Shown: positions 1-9,337 of the stretch, piece after piece
Numbering within the stretch: position 1 is the stretch's first letter
Layout of the letters: every line of letters starts with the position of its first letter
Assembly: GCF_021234875.1 (NCBI RefSeq)
Contig: NZ_JAJQVM010000029.1
Coordinates: 1 to 64,000 of the forward strand
Source of the DNA: Marinibactrum halimedae
GTDB taxonomy: Bacteria; Pseudomonadota; Gammaproteobacteria; Pseudomonadales; Cellvibrionaceae
Length of the DNA stretch: 64,000 nucleotides
Direction of reading: 5' to 3'
Position numbers and translations under genes: made by a program
The notes under the pieces: model-generated
Database searches by the model: none
What the model was told of the DNA's origin: nothing
Seen by the model: the letters and a program-made list of their open reading frames with translations, nothing else

Positions 1-118
1 ATTCTTTGTATCTCTGGGGTCGGTCACATGGAGGGTAATTTTGGATAAATTCACAGCTAATCACATTTTAGGGTATCAAGATGCTGAAAATTTAGTGCAT
101 TTGGTTATTTATTACTAG

Positions 119-325
119 GGAGCCCTGTTGCGCCATAAGATTAAGCCGGGGATCACCGGTTGGGCGCAGATAAACGGCCTTAGGGGAGAGACGGATACAT
201 TGGATAAGATGGAGCGCCGCGTAGAGTATGATTTGCATTACATACGTAACTGGTCAGTACTGTGGGATATAAAAATTATATTTCTGACGATCTTTAAAGG
301 CTTTATCGGAAAAAATGCTTTCTAG
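119..325 (+). pseudogene. 3' remnant of a bacterial sugar transferase (undecaprenyl-phosphate sugar-1-P transferase family)
   Basis: About 65 codons match the C-terminal end of the WcaJ/Cps2E-type sugar transferases that start polysaccharide synthesis by loading a sugar phosphate onto undecaprenyl phosphate. The recognisable stretch runs from RHKIKPGITGWAQ through NGLRGETDT and DLHYIRNWS to a final membrane-associated IIFLTIFKGF. A full protein has roughly 400-470 residues, so most of it is missing. In the same frame a TAG stop lies at 116-118. The open frame before that stop (from base 2) does not resemble the family, so the 5' end was lost at a junction near 119-131. The only nearby starts are non-ATG (TTG at 128). 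It is probably a dead remnant of a larger capsule/O-antigen locus that included the rfb and manC genes downstream. Confidence 0.8.
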
Positions 326-357
326 TCGCATATGATTTTCCACTAATAAGAAAAGCC

Positions 358-369
358 CTCATGTAGAGG
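358..369. repeat. Left target-site duplication of the IS4 element
   Basis: CTCATGTAGAGG is repeated exactly at 1531-1542 on the far side of the element. Removing the IS and one copy restores AAAAGCCCTC-ATGTA-GAGGGCTTTT, a perfect 10-bp terminator stem with a 5-base loop and a T tract. Confidence 0.85.
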
Positions 370-387
370 CAATGCTGTTCACTTAAG
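370..387 (+). repeat. IS4 left terminal inverted repeat
   Basis: CAATGCTGTTCACTTAAG is the exact reverse complement of 1511-1528. Confidence 0.9.
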
Positions 388-414
388 TATTTGAGTATAA
401 AGTTGGCTTAATAG

Positions 415-449
415 AAAATCCGAAGTTAGAAATGACTTCGGATTTTTTT
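415..449 (+). terminator. Intrinsic terminator inside the IS left end
   Basis: A perfect 12-bp stem (AAAATCCGAAGT at 415-426, ACTTCGGATTTT at 435-446) with an 8-base loop runs into a T7 tract. It lies between the left inverted repeat and the transposase frame. This is where some IS4-family elements place structures that stop read-through from outside promoters. The ATG at 432 lies in the loop, so the transposase more likely began at the ATG at 450. Confidence 0.7.
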
Positions 450-1519
450 ATGCCTTTCCAGCACGATTTATTAGACCTCAGCGACCTCTTTAACTTCTCT
501 AACCTAAGTTCGTTTACTCACAACATTCCAGTCGAGTGGGTTATAAGAAGACGACGACTGCCGTCAGATCAAGTGCTGGTGCTTGGTATGGCCATTTTCC
601 GAGAGGAGCCAGTTCATGAAGTCGCACGCCGATTGAATATTTGTGCAAAGGGTCTTGCCTCAGACAGCTTACTCGCACGTAGTGGTATCAGCCATGCCCG
701 CTAGCGTTTAGGTTCGGAGCCGGTCGAGTGGCTTTTTCGTGAGACCGGTGGGCCTGGGGACACGAGCGTTATCCTGAAGATGAGTGGAACGGATTACAGG
801 TGTTTGCAATGGATGGGGCGCTATTCCGTACTCACGACACACCAGAATTGAGAGAGCGCTTCGGCTCTGGGAATACGTCAACAAAACGTCAAACCCCGTT
901 TCCTATGCTGAGACTGGTTGCACTGATGAACGTGCGTTCTCACATAATAGTCGATGCACAGGTAAGCCCTTCCCAAGCAAGAAAACAGCATCCCTACCTA
1001 GGTGAAACGTGGCAAGCTCGTCGTGTAACGTATAAAACGAAAACTGGACATAAGACCATCCTCACCTCGTTACCGGCAGCTGAATACAGCGCAGAAGCTA
1101 TCGCACTTCTCTATAAGGAGCGCTGGGAAATCGAATTAGGTTTTCGTGATATAAAAAGCTCCATGCAAGGCAACGCGATCACGTTGCGAAGTAAAAAAGT
1201 AGATCTTGTCTATCAAGAATTGTGGGGTCTATTGCTCAGTTACAACGTCATCAGGCGCGAAGCGGCTATGGCAGCCATTCAATTTGATCGAGCACCTTCA
1301 GATATACGTTTTAAGGTGGTATGTGATTATATCGCCGTCCAATTAATCGTCATGGCGGCATCCAATCCACTATCTGGAACAGGTCGACGGTTGTTGGAGT
1401 TAAGATCAGGGATAGGGAGTTTATTTTTGGAAAGGCGTTCGAGGCCAACCACGCCTCGAACGATGAAGATATCAAAAACCCTATATCCGGTAGATCGCTA
1501 TGCGGCTCCGCTTAAGTGA
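450..1519 (+). pseudogene. IS4-family transposase, inactivated (nonsense, frameshift, internal deletion)
   Basis: The N-terminal piece (to 701) reads as an IS4 transposase (PVEW, RRRRLPSDQ, VLGMAIFRE). It is cut by a TAG at 702-704 where relatives have a Gln codon in the SAxAQARxRLG region. The same frame continues with RLGSEPVEWLFRETG and then shifts by one base near 748-756. The rest, from WGHERYPEDEWNGLQ through FAMDGALFRTHD to the end at 1519, is in the other frame. The first catalytic Asp (MDG) and the Y-x2-R-x3-E-x6-K signature (YKERWEIELGFRDIK) are present. The segment with the second catalytic Asp, normally 80-90 residues after DAQVSP, is missing: DAQVSP is joined directly to SQARKQHPYLGETW. 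The protein cannot be functional. Confidence 0.9.
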
Positions 1520-1528
1520 ACAGCATTG
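1511..1528 (-). repeat. IS4 right terminal inverted repeat
   Basis: CTTAAGTGAACAGCATTG is the reverse complement of the left end. It overlaps the last codons and stop of the transposase remnant. Confidence 0.9.
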
Positions 1529-1530
1529 TG

Positions 1531-1550
1531 CTCATGTAGAGGGCTTTTTT
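1531..1550. repeat. Right target-site duplication with residual T tract of the disrupted terminator
   Basis: The second copy of CTCATGTAGAGG (1531-1542) is followed by GC and a T run. This half keeps the T tract but has lost most of the 5' arm of the stem, so it should terminate poorly. It sits 13 bp beyond the 3' end of the SulP gene. Confidence 0.75.
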
Positions 1551-1562
1551 TGTGATTTTACT

Positions 1563-3128
1563 CTAGGCAAGCTTATCTGTAGCAACTCGATAATTTGGGT
1601 CTTCAATCACGTTTACTTCACAAAGCTCACCCGCTTTCTCCAGTAATACACGACATTCCGGGCTTAGATGTCTGATATGCAGCGTCTTTCCATGGCTCTG
1701 ATATTTTTCAGCTAAACCATCCAGTGCTTCGATGCCAGAATGGTCGCAGATTCGTGACCGGCGAAATTCGATAACAACATCGTTGGGATCAGACTCAGGT
1801 GAGAAGAGGTCTTTGAAGTTAGAGACTGAGCTGAAGAAAAGAGGGCCTCTTAAATCATATACCTTCCACCCTTGCTCATCAGTGTATGTGTCTGCATAGA
1901 TATGCTGAGCATGTTGCCATGCAAAAATAAGCGCGGAGACAATCACGCCAATAATGACTGCGATGGCTAAGTCAAAAGCGACGGTAACGCCCGAAACCAA
2001 AATGATAACGAAAGCATCGCTCAACGGTACTTTTCGCATAATACGAAAGCTAGACCACTCGAACGTACCTAGAACAACCATAAACATCACGCCAATTAAC
2101 GCGGCTAGGGGAATTATCTCGATAAGGCCTGCGGCAAATAAGATAAACCCGAGTAAAACCACAGCAGCAGTGATTCCAGAAAGACGTCCGCGACCACCAT
2201 TATTGATGTTAATCATGCTTTGCCCAATCATCGCACAGCCGCCCATTCCACCAAAAAAACCATTAACGGTGTTTGCAATACCTTGTCCGACACACTCTTT
2301 ATTACCTCTTCCACGAGTATTGGTAAGCTCATCAATTAAGGTGAGTGTGAGTAAGGACTCGATGAGACCAATAGCGGCGATGATGGCAGAGTAGGGAAGG
2401 ATGACCCACAGTGTTTCCAAGGTAAATGGCACACTTGGAATGTTAAAGCTTGGCAGTTCGCCCTGTAGGGAGGCGGAAGATGCTTGGTCGGCAGGAAGCT
2501 TATCGGCAACAAAATCAATAACGGTGCGTGCATCTAAATCGAAAAGGAAGACGGCTAATGACACACTGACAATTGCCACAAGCCCAGCTGGAATGGCTGT
2601 GGTCAATTTAGGCAGGAAATGCATGATGAGCATGGTGATGGCAATTAAGCTGCCCATCAAATACAGATCTTCACCTTGTATCCATTGCCAAACGCCTTCC
2701 GAGATTTCTTCTTTAAAGAGTCCGACTTGAGAGAGAAAAATCACAATGGCTAAACCATTCACAAACCCAAGCATCACGGGATGGGGGACTATACGAATGA
2801 ATTTTCCCAGTTTGAAGACGCCAGCCAATATTTGAATAAGGCCGGCAAGTATCACGGCGGCAAATAAGTATTGGACACCATGTACTGCAACAAGACTGAC
2901 CATGACCACCGCAGTGGCGCCGGTTGCACCGGAGATCATTCCGGGTCGACCACCAAAGAGAGAGGTGAGAAGGCCCATCATAAACGCAGCGTAAAGGCCC
3001 ACCATGGGTTCTACACCTGCAATGAAGGCAAAGGCGACAGCTTCTGGTACAAGCGCAAGTGCCACTGTGATGCCGGAAAGCACATCGTTTTTGACGTTAG
3101 TGGGACGCCGATCAAGAAGGTTGAACAT
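1563..3128 (-). CDS. SulP family anion transporter with STAS domain
   Basis: This is an inner-membrane SulP (SLC26-like) carrier; the family moves sulfate, bicarbonate or dicarboxylates. At 521 residues it has the usual length. Hydrophobic segments fill residues 1 to about 395 and include the conserved N-terminal VALALVPEAVAFAFIAGV and the glycine/threonine-rich SGATGATAVV block. A cytoplasmic STAS domain follows (about 410-510) with the typical CDHSGIEALDGL phospho-acceptor-like loop. The ATG at 3128 is preceded by a GGGG tract. No carbonic anhydrase or sulfur-assimilation gene is adjacent, so the substrate cannot be told from context. Its 3' end faces the disrupted terminator that holds the IS4 relic. 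Confidence 0.9.
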   Translation of the reverse strand: MFNLLDRRPTNVKNDVLSGITVALALVPEAVAFAFIAGVEPMVGLYAAFMMGLLTSLFGGRPGMISGATGATAVVMVSLVAVHGVQYLFAAVILAGLIQILAGVFKLGKFIRIVPHPVMLGFVNGLAIVIFLSQVGLFKEEISEGVWQWIQGEDLYLMGSLIAITMLIMHFLPKLTTAIPAGLVAIVSVSLAVFLFDLDARTVIDFVADKLPADQASSASLQGELPSFNIPSVPFTLETLWVILPYSAIIAAIGLIESLLTLTLIDELTNTRGRGNKECVGQGIANTVNGFFGGMGGCAMIGQSMININNGGRGRLSGITAAVVLLGFILFAAGLIEIIPLAALIGVMFMVVLGTFEWSSFRIMRKVPLSDAFVIILVSGVTVAFDLAIAVIIGVIVSALIFAWQHAQHIYADTYTDEQGWKVYDLRGPLFFSSVSNFKDLFSPESDPNDVVIEFRRSRICDHSGIEALDGLAEKYQSHGKTLHIRHLSPECRVLLEKAGELCEVNVIEDPNYRVATDKLA

Positions 3129-3207
3129 TGAAACCCCGTTATGACATTAATGAAATTTTGCGCGCATTCTAGCAGAAGCCCATTAACGTCACAGGGGCAG
3201 AAAGGGT

Positions 3208-4092
3208 TTATCCGTTTTTGAGGTGGTGAAGCATGGTGCTGAGGCCCTCTTGCCAATGTGGAAGGGGATGGCCAAGAAACTGTTCGAGCTTTTGTGTATC
3301 GAGAACTGAGTATGCGGGCCTAGGTGCCGGTGTTGGGTAATCGTCAGTCGTAATACCATTGACCGTCATCGATTTGGAGAGCAAGCCAGTATTGAGTGCC
3401 GTAGTGAAAATCGTTTTGGCAAAATCACACCAAGTGGTTTCACCTTCACTGCTGCAGTGGTAGATACCGTAGCTTTCAAAACTATTTTTTGAAAGAGCGC
3501 TTACAAACGCCAATATTGACTGAACAATATCGCCCACAAATGTTGGTCTTCCAGTTTGATCTGCAACTACATTCAACTCATCTCGACTGTCGGATAATCG
3601 CAACATGGTTTTAACAAAGTTATTTCCATGTACGCCAAAAACCCAGCTGGTACGCAAGATAATATGTTTGGGGTTCACCGCAATGAGGGCTTGTTCACCC
3701 AAGTATTTTGAGGATCCATAGGTGCCCAGTGGGTTGGTGGTGTGATCTTCTCGGTAAGGTGTATTTGCAGTCCCATCAAAAACATAGTCTGTGGAAATGT
3801 GGATGGCAGGAATATTTAATTCTGCCGTTGCTTTGCCTATTTCAGCTACTGACACATGGTTGACATTGTCAGCCAGAGCGTGCTCTGACTCTGCTTTATC
3901 GACGGCGGTATAGGCACAAGCATTGATGACTAGGTCTGCATTAGAGCCTTTAATGGCGTTGGAAACTTGTGATGGCTGGCTAAAATCAACGATGGAACGC
4001 TCATATGTCATGATGATGTGTTCAGTTTGTTCAAGCGCCAGCTTTAGCTCCGAGCCAACTTGACCATTATGCCCAAATAACACTATTTTCAT
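3208..4092 (-). CDS. rfbD: dTDP-4-dehydrorhamnose reductase
   Basis: This is the last enzyme of dTDP-L-rhamnose synthesis, reducing dTDP-4-keto-L-rhamnose with NAD(P)H in the cytoplasm. It is a short-chain dehydrogenase fold of 294 residues, the usual length. The nucleotide-binding GHNGQVG is at 7-13, STDYVFDG at 100-107, and the catalytic Y125-x3-K129 is in YGSSKYLGEQ. The ATG at 4092 has an AAGGA ribosome site about 9 bases upstream and lies 13 bases after the rfbC stop, so the two form an operon transcribed leftwards. rfbA and rfbB, needed for the first two steps, are not in the window. Confidence 0.93.
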   Translation of the reverse strand: MKIVLFGHNGQVGSELKLALEQTEHIIMTYERSIVDFSQPSQVSNAIKGSNADLVINACAYTAVDKAESEHALADNVNHVSVAEIGKATAELNIPAIHISTDYVFDGTANTPYREDHTTNPLGTYGSSKYLGEQALIAVNPKHIILRTSWVFGVHGNNFVKTMLRLSDSRDELNVVADQTGRPTFVGDIVQSILAFVSALSKNSFESYGIYHCSSEGETTWCDFAKTIFTTALNTGLLSKSMTVNGITTDDYPTPAPRPAYSVLDTQKLEQFLGHPLPHWQEGLSTMLHHLKNG

Positions 4093-4105
4093 CGTGTTGT
4101 CGTCC

Positions 4106-4657
4106 TTATTGATTGATGTCTGTTTTATGCATTTCTTCGAGAGTCGGTGCTTTTGCGTCTTTTTCTGAAAGTAGTGGATCTTGCAGAGGCCATTGAATAT
4201 TCACTATTGGATCATTCCAAATGAGACTGCCTTCGTCTGTTGGATCGTAATAGTCGGTACATTTATATTCAAAATCAGCCGTGTCTGATAGCACTACAAA
4301 CCCATGAGCATAGCCGGGCGGAACCCAAAATTGACGTTTATTTTCTGCACTCAATATAACGCCTTCGTATTGTCCGTAGGTGGGTGATTCGGGATTGATG
4401 TCTACTGCGACATCATAGACTTCACCTTGAACCACACGAACTAATTTGCCTTGTGGTTTCGTTTTTTGGAAATGTAGGCCTCTTAGGACGCCTTTTGAGG
4501 AGCGAGAATGGTTGTCTTGTACGAAGGGCAGATCAATTTTTGCTTCTGTACGATATCGTTCAGCTTGGAACGTTTCCAAGAAAAACCCGCGATCATCGCC
4601 AAACACTTTGGGGTCGATGATGGCAACACCCTTGAGTTTTGAGAAAGTTACTTTCAT
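4106..4657 (-). CDS. rfbC: dTDP-4-dehydrorhamnose 3,5-epimerase
   Basis: This cupin-fold epimerase converts dTDP-4-keto-6-deoxyglucose to dTDP-4-keto-rhamnose, the third step of the dTDP-L-rhamnose pathway. The 183-residue length is typical. The family signature RSSKGVLRGLHFQ carries the catalytic His (H62), the WVPPGYAHGF block is at 111-120, and the catalytic Tyr lies in EYKCTDYY (about Y131). It is the first gene of the rfbC-rfbD pair and diverges from manC across about 258 bp. Both pathways would supply precursors for the LPS/O-antigen genes at 21-28 kb. Confidence 0.94.
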   Translation of the reverse strand: MKVTFSKLKGVAIIDPKVFGDDRGFFLETFQAERYRTEAKIDLPFVQDNHSRSSKGVLRGLHFQKTKPQGKLVRVVQGEVYDVAVDINPESPTYGQYEGVILSAENKRQFWVPPGYAHGFVVLSDTADFEYKCTDYYDPTDEGSLIWNDPIVNIQWPLQDPLLSEKDAKAPTLEEMHKTDINQ

Positions 4658-4915
4658 ATGCTCATCTCTGTAATGTAGAAAGAGTTTGTTATATCACAAC
4701 ATTATCATCGAGAGTTGTTAATACTATTGCAGACTATGAGAGCTCATTATTTTGTAGTCTTATTCGGTTCTTTATATTGTATTCTGCACTGGTTTAACGA
4801 AACCTAGATTTGTAAACTAATAGGTTCAAAGTGTATTGATACCTTATTCTGTATCGAGAAGAGGTAAATCAGGGATGCATGTGTATATCACACCTAAAAA
4901 ATTGAGGAGAATTAA

Positions 4916-6319
4916 ATGGTACCAGTGGTACTTTCAGGTGGTTCTGGCACACGACTATGGCCTTACTCGCGATCACTTTATCCAAAACAATTTTTACCAC
5001 TTACTTCTGAACTTACAATGGTTCAAGAGACCGTATTGCGGTTAGACGGATTGTCAGTGGGCGCACCGTGGGTAATTTGCAATGAAGACCATCGCTTTAT
5101 GGTGGCTGAGCAACTGAGAAGTGAGGGGGCGACTCCAGCGGGTATTATTCTAGAGCCAGTGGGTAGGAATACTGCTCCAGCCATTGCATTGGCAGCACTG
5201 GCTTTAAAAGCGAAGAGCGATGATTCTGTCATGTTGGTGTTACCGGCAGATCATGTTATCGAGAATGTCGCAGCGTTCCATGAATCGGTATTGATTGCAA
5301 AAGAGCAGGCCGAGTCCGGTAAATTGGTGACATTCGGCATTGTGCCAACCGCGCCAGAAACCGGTTATGGGTACATCAAGCGTTCGAATGAATATGCAGA
5401 AGGTGTTTTCGGTGTAGATCAGTTTGTCGAAAAACCAGATTTAGCGACTGCAGAAGACTACGTGTCGTCCGGCCAGTATTATTGGAACAGTGGTATGTTC
5501 ATGTTCCGACCATCGCGATACTTGGAAGAGTTAGAAAGGTTCAGTCCTGAAATGTTGAGTGCTTGCCGAGCTGCACTCGATGGCGCTGCCTGTGATCTGG
5601 ACTTTACCCGAGTGGATAAGGCTGCGTTTGAGGCGTGTCCAGAAGATTCCATTGATTATGCTGTGATGGAAAAAACGGATGCTGCCGTTGTGGTGCCCAT
5701 GGATGCTCAATGGAGTGATGTGGGTTCATGGTCTGCGTTATGGGAAGTGTCTGATAAAGATGAAAACGGCAATACCTGTAAAGGCGACGTTATTACCCAC
5801 GACAGCGAAAATTGTTACATCCAAGCAGATAAAAAATTAATTGCGACAGTCGGTATCCAAGACATGGTGGTTGTGGATACTGATGATTCAGTACTGATTG
5901 CCAGTAAAGACCGCGTGCAAGAGGTGAAGAAAATTGTGTCATCTCTCAAGCAGTCAAACCGCAGCGAAGCCAGTTTGCACCGGAAAGTCTACCGCCCTTG
6001 GGGTTATTATGATTCGATTGATGCCGGTGAGCGCTTTCAGGTAAAACGTATTGTAGTTCACCCAGGTGCTGAGTTGTCATTACAGATGCACCATCATCGA
6101 GCGGAGCACTGGATCGTTGTGTCTGGTACAGCCGTTGTTGTTAACGGAGAGAAGGAAATAATGTTGACCGAAAACCAGTCAACTTACATCCCGATTGGCC
6201 AGAAGCACCAGCTCAAAAACCCAGGATCAATTCCTCTGGAATTGATCGAAGTTCAGTCTGGTAGTTATTTAGGTGAAGACGATATTGTTCGTTTCTCAGA
6301 CCTTTATGGTCGAGCATGA
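4916..6319 (+). CDS. manC: Mannose-1-phosphate guanylyltransferase / mannose-6-phosphate isomerase
   Basis: A bifunctional 467-residue enzyme of the ManC/CpsB/AlgA type. It makes GDP-mannose from mannose-1-phosphate and GTP and also isomerises fructose-6-P to mannose-6-P. The N-terminal nucleotidyltransferase has GGSGTRLWP at 8-16 and PKQF at 23-26, then QFVEKPD. The C-terminal cupin isomerase domain (from about 355) starts with [10 protein letters not shown] and has the metal-site [13 protein letters not shown]. The ATG at 4916 follows a strong GAGGAGA ribosome site. No phosphomannomutase (manB) gene follows; a perfect terminator lies 28 bp downstream, so this is probably a single-gene unit. 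Confidence 0.94.
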   Translation: MVPVVLSGGSGTRLWPYSRSLYPKQFLPLTSELTMVQETVLRLDGLSVGAPWVICNEDHRFMVAEQLRSEGATPAGIILEPVGRNTAPAIALAALALKAKSDDSVMLVLPADHVIENVAAFHESVLIAKEQAESGKLVTFGIVPTAPETGYGYIKRSNEYAEGVFGVDQFVEKPDLATAEDYVSSGQYYWNSGMFMFRPSRYLEELERFSPEMLSACRAALDGAACDLDFTRVDKAAFEACPEDSIDYAVMEKTDAAVVVPMDAQWSDVGSWSALWEVSDKDENGNTCKGDVITHDSENCYIQADKKLIATVGIQDMVVVDTDDSVLIASKDRVQEVKKIVSSLKQSNRSEASLHRKVYRPWGYYDSIDAGERFQVKRIVVHPGAELSLQMHHHRAEHWIVVSGTAVVVNGEKEIMLTENQSTYIPIGQKHQLKNPGSIPLELIEVQSGSYLGEDDIVRFSDLYGRA

Positions 6320-6346
6320 GGGTTTTCTAATACTTGAATGAATCGT

Positions 6347-6373
6347 AAAAAAGGCGCATTTAGCGCCTTTTTT
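6347..6373 (+). terminator. Terminator of manC
   Basis: A perfect 11-bp stem (AAAAAAGGCGC / GCGCCTTTTTT) with loop ATTTA. It lies inside the longest open frame of uvrA, which argues that uvrA translation starts after it. Confidence 0.93.
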
Positions 6374-6469
6374 ACGTATTACCACTTCCTAATTCTTTCA
6401 TCCATTCTTTTGAGAGACGGCGTATACTTGCCGATTAGACCTTCGATTCTTAAAGACCGGAAGCAATTT

Positions 6470-9337
6470 GTGGATACTATTTACGTCCGTGGTGCGCGAA
6501 CCCACAACCTCAAAAACATTGATATCGATATTCCTCGCGACAAATTTATTGTAATTACTGGGCTATCTGGTTCTGGTAAGTCCTCTTTGGCGTTCGATAC
6601 CCTGTATGCAGAAGGTCAACGTCGCTACGTGGAGTCATTGTCCACCTATGCTCGTCAGTTCCTTTCCATGATGGAAAAGCCGGATGTAGACCATGTGGAA
6701 GGATTAAGCCCGGCCATCTCGATCGAGCAAAAGTCCACGTCTCATAATCCGCGCTCCACGGTCGGTACTATTACCGAGATCTACGATTATCTGAGATTAC
6801 TTTTTGCCCGTGTGGGTGAGCCGCGCTGCCCGATTCATGGTGAGCCTCTGGATGCGCAAACGGTCAGCCAGATGGTGGATCAAGTTTTGGCCGAACCTGA
6901 AGGGTCAAAGCGTATGTTGCTCGCGCCGGTGGTGAAAGACCGAAAAGGCGAACATTTGCATGTCTTCGAGTCTTTGCGGCGTGATGGATTTATTCGAGCG
7001 CGAATTAATGGTCTCGTGGTGGATTTAGACGATATCCCGAAAATGGATAAGCGGAAAAAGCATACGATTGAAGTCGTGGTGGATCGTTTCAAGGTGCGTG
7101 ATGACCTCCAACTTCGATTGGCTGAGTCGTTCGAAACAGCATTGGCTCTCAGTGATGGTATTGCGGTCATTAGTGATATGGATGGTAAGGTAGCGGATAA
7201 AACCTTTTCAGCTCGCCACGCTTGCCCAATTTGTGATTATGCCCTTGCGGAGCTAGAGCCTCGATTATTTTCGTTCAACAACCCAGCTGGTGCCTGCCCC
7301 GCGTGTGATGGGTTGGGGGTAAGGCAATACTTTGACGAAGAAAAAGTGGTGTTATACCCAGACGCTTCTTTGAGTGAAGGGGCGATTCGAGGCTGGGACA
7401 AACGCAATATTTATTACTTCCATATGTTGACGTCTCTGGCGGAACATTATGGGTTTGATGTGGATACGCCTTGGAAGAAGCTCAAAGTCAAACACCGAAA
7501 AGCCATTTTGGAAGGTTCCGGAGAAGAAGTGATTGATTTTAGCTACGTGAACGACCGTGGCGATGTCATCCAGCGTCGACATACCTTTGAGGGTGTTCTA
7601 CCGAATCTTGAGCGTCGCTACAAAGAAACCGAGTCAAACTCAGTGCGTGAAGAGCTGGCGAAGTACTTGTCGAGTCAGGAATGTTCTGAGTGTAACGGCT
7701 CTCGATTACGTCGTGATGCTCGCCATGTCTTTGTCGATGAGAGAACGTTACCCGAAATCACTAAAATGCCAGTGGGTGAAGCTTATGAGTACTTTTCTGC
7801 GTTGAAATTACCGGGTGCTCGGGGGGAGATTGCTGAAAAAATTCTCAAAGAACTTCGAGATCGCTTCCGTTTTTTAGTGGATGTGGGATTGAACTATCTC
7901 ACGCTCAATCGCAGTGCTGAAACTCTCTCTGGTGGTGAGGCGCAGCGTATCCGACTAGCGAGTCAAATTGGCGCTGGCCTAGTAGGCGTGATGTACATTT
8001 TGGACGAGCCTTCTATTGGTCTACATCAGCGTGACAACGACCGACTATTAAACACCCTTATTCACTTGCGTGATTTAGGCAATACGGTGATTGTGGTAGA
8101 GCACGATGAAGATGCCATTCGTTTGGCAGATCACGTGATCGATATTGGGCCGGGTGCGGGTGTGCACGGTGGTTCGGTGGTAGCTCAAGGGACGCCGAAG
8201 CAAGTGATGGCCAATCGTCAGTCCATCACTGGACAGTATTTGTCTGGTAAACGTGCCATCGAGGTACCGCAAAAGAGAACACCGATGGATGAAGGTCGTC
8301 TATTGGTGCTTGAAGGCGCAACGGGCAATAACCTACAGGAAGTGAGCTTAACGTTGCCTGTTGGGTTAATGACCTGTGTAACAGGGGTATCTGGTTCAGG
8401 CAAATCCACACTCATTAATTCCACGCTCTACCCTATCGCCGCCACCGAGTTAAATGGCGCGACGACGTTAAAGCCAGCACCTTACGAAGCGATCTACGGT
8501 ATCGAGCATTTCGATAAATGCGTGGATATCGACCAAAGCCCGATTGGAAGAACCCCTCGATCAAACCCTGCTACCTACACCGGTATTTTTACACCCGTGC
8601 GAGAGCTATTTGCCGGAACCCAAGAAGCACGCTCTAGGGGGTATAAGCCGGGTAGATTTAGCTTCAATGTGAAAGGCGGGCGTTGTGAAGCATGCCAAGG
8701 GGATGGTGTTGTAAAAGTCGAGATGCATTTTCTTCCCGATATTTATGTACCTTGCGATGTATGCAAAGGCAAACGCTACAACCGAGAAACGTTGGAAGTG
8801 AAATACAAAGGAAAGAGCATTCATGAAGTGCTCGATATGACGGTTGAAGATGCGCGTGAGTTTTTCGATGCGATTCCTTCCGTAGCAAAAAAACTGCAAA
8901 CGCTGATGGATGTTGGCTTGAGCTACATTCGTTTAGGGCAAGCCGCGAATACCTTATCGGGTGGCGAGGCTCAGCGGGTCAAACTTGCCAAGGAGTTATC
9001 GAAGCGCGATACCGGAAATACTCTCTATATTCTCGACGAGCCAACCACTGGATTGCATTTTCACGATATTGAGCAATTGCTTAGCGTGTTGCATCGCTTG
9101 CGAGATCATGGCAACACCGTAGTTGTGATTGAGCATAACCTCGACGTAATCAAAACCGCCGATTGGATTGTGGATTTGGGGCCAGAAGGTGGCAGTGGAG
9201 GAGGTCAAATCATCGCAGAAGGGACGCCGGAAACTGTGGGTAATATGGAAGAGTCTCACACAGGACGTTTTTTAAAGCCTCTACTTGGAAAGCCTTCAGT
9301 CGTGAAAAAAACACGTCGTAAAACCGCGACGGTGTAG
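6470..9337 (+). CDS. uvrA: UvrABC excision nuclease subunit A
   Basis: The damage-recognition ATPase of nucleotide excision repair, acting as a UvrA2 dimer with UvrB. The frame is open from 6338, but homology begins at [21 protein letters not shown] at 6470 with GGAAG seven bases upstream gives 955 residues, close to the usual 940. The first Walker A (GLSGSGKSS) is at 31-39 and the second (GVSGSGKST) near 640, with two LSGGEAQR signatures and LDEPSIGLH and LDEPTTGLH Walker B regions. The zinc modules include [11 protein letters not shown]...[17 protein letters not shown] and [10 protein letters not shown]...[14 protein letters not shown]. No CTGT-N8-ACAG LexA box is seen between manC and this start. 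ssb, often divergent from uvrA, is absent. Confidence 0.96.
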   Translation: MDTIYVRGARTHNLKNIDIDIPRDKFIVITGLSGSGKSSLAFDTLYAEGQRRYVESLSTYARQFLSMMEKPDVDHVEGLSPAISIEQKSTSHNPRSTVGTITEIYDYLRLLFARVGEPRCPIHGEPLDAQTVSQMVDQVLAEPEGSKRMLLAPVVKDRKGEHLHVFESLRRDGFIRARINGLVVDLDDIPKMDKRKKHTIEVVVDRFKVRDDLQLRLAESFETALALSDGIAVISDMDGKVADKTFSARHACPICDYALAELEPRLFSFNNPAGACPACDGLGVRQYFDEEKVVLYPDASLSEGAIRGWDKRNIYYFHMLTSLAEHYGFDVDTPWKKLKVKHRKAILEGSGEEVIDFSYVNDRGDVIQRRHTFEGVLPNLERRYKETESNSVREELAKYLSSQECSECNGSRLRRDARHVFVDERTLPEITKMPVGEAYEYFSALKLPGARGEIAEKILKELRDRFRFLVDVGLNYLTLNRSAETLSGGEAQRIRLASQIGAGLVGVMYILDEPSIGLHQRDNDRLLNTLIHLRDLGNTVIVVEHDEDAIRLADHVIDIGPGAGVHGGSVVAQGTPKQVMANRQSITGQYLSGKRAIEVPQKRTPMDEGRLLVLEGATGNNLQEVSLTLPVGLMTCVTGVSGSGKSTLINSTLYPIAATELNGATTLKPAPYEAIYGIEHFDKCVDIDQSPIGRTPRSNPATYTGIFTPVRELFAGTQEARSRGYKPGRFSFNVKGGRCEACQGDGVVKVEMHFLPDIYVPCDVCKGKRYNRETLEVKYKGKSIHEVLDMTVEDAREFFDAIPSVAKKLQTLMDVGLSYIRLGQAANTLSGGEAQRVKLAKELSKRDTGNTLYILDEPTTGLHFHDIEQLLSVLHRLRDHGNTVVVIEHNLDVIKTADWIVDLGPEGGSGGGQIIAEGTPETVGNMEESHTGRFLKPLLGKPSVVKKTRRKTATV

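Larger units (their letters stand above)
370..1528 (+). mobile_element. Decayed IS4-family insertion sequence
   Basis: The element is bounded by perfect 18-bp terminal inverted repeats at 370-387 and 1511-1528. It is flanked by a 12-bp direct repeat, CTCATGTAGAGG, at 358-369 and 1531-1542, with two extra bases between the right end and its repeat. At 1159 bp it is shorter than the usual 1.4-1.5 kb of this IS4 subgroup because the transposase gene has an internal deletion. It carries an intrinsic-terminator hairpin just inside its left end. The target was itself a terminator between the sugar-transferase remnant and the convergent SulP gene. With a broken transposase the copy cannot move by itself, but intact ends could still be mobilised in trans. 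Confidence 0.9.

Noticed and set aside
784-1005. 73-codon open frame overlapping the transposase remnant
   Set aside because: Out of frame with the transposase motifs; accidental.
1954-2394. 146-codon plus-strand open frame inside the SulP gene
   Set aside because: Antisense shadow of a well-supported transporter; proline/isoleucine-rich, no domain, no ribosome site.
4658-4915. JUMPstart/ops element upstream of the polysaccharide genes
   Set aside because: No GGCGGTAGCG-type sequence found in the gap or in the divergent region at 28604-28812.
4836-5045. Short plus-strand frame overlapping the manC start
   Set aside because: Different frame from manC, with no recognisable features; the manC ATG has the strong ribosome site.
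6338-6469. 44-residue N-terminal extension of uvrA
   Set aside because: It would encode across the manC terminator, has no homology and makes UvrA longer than its family; GTG 6470 has a ribosome site.
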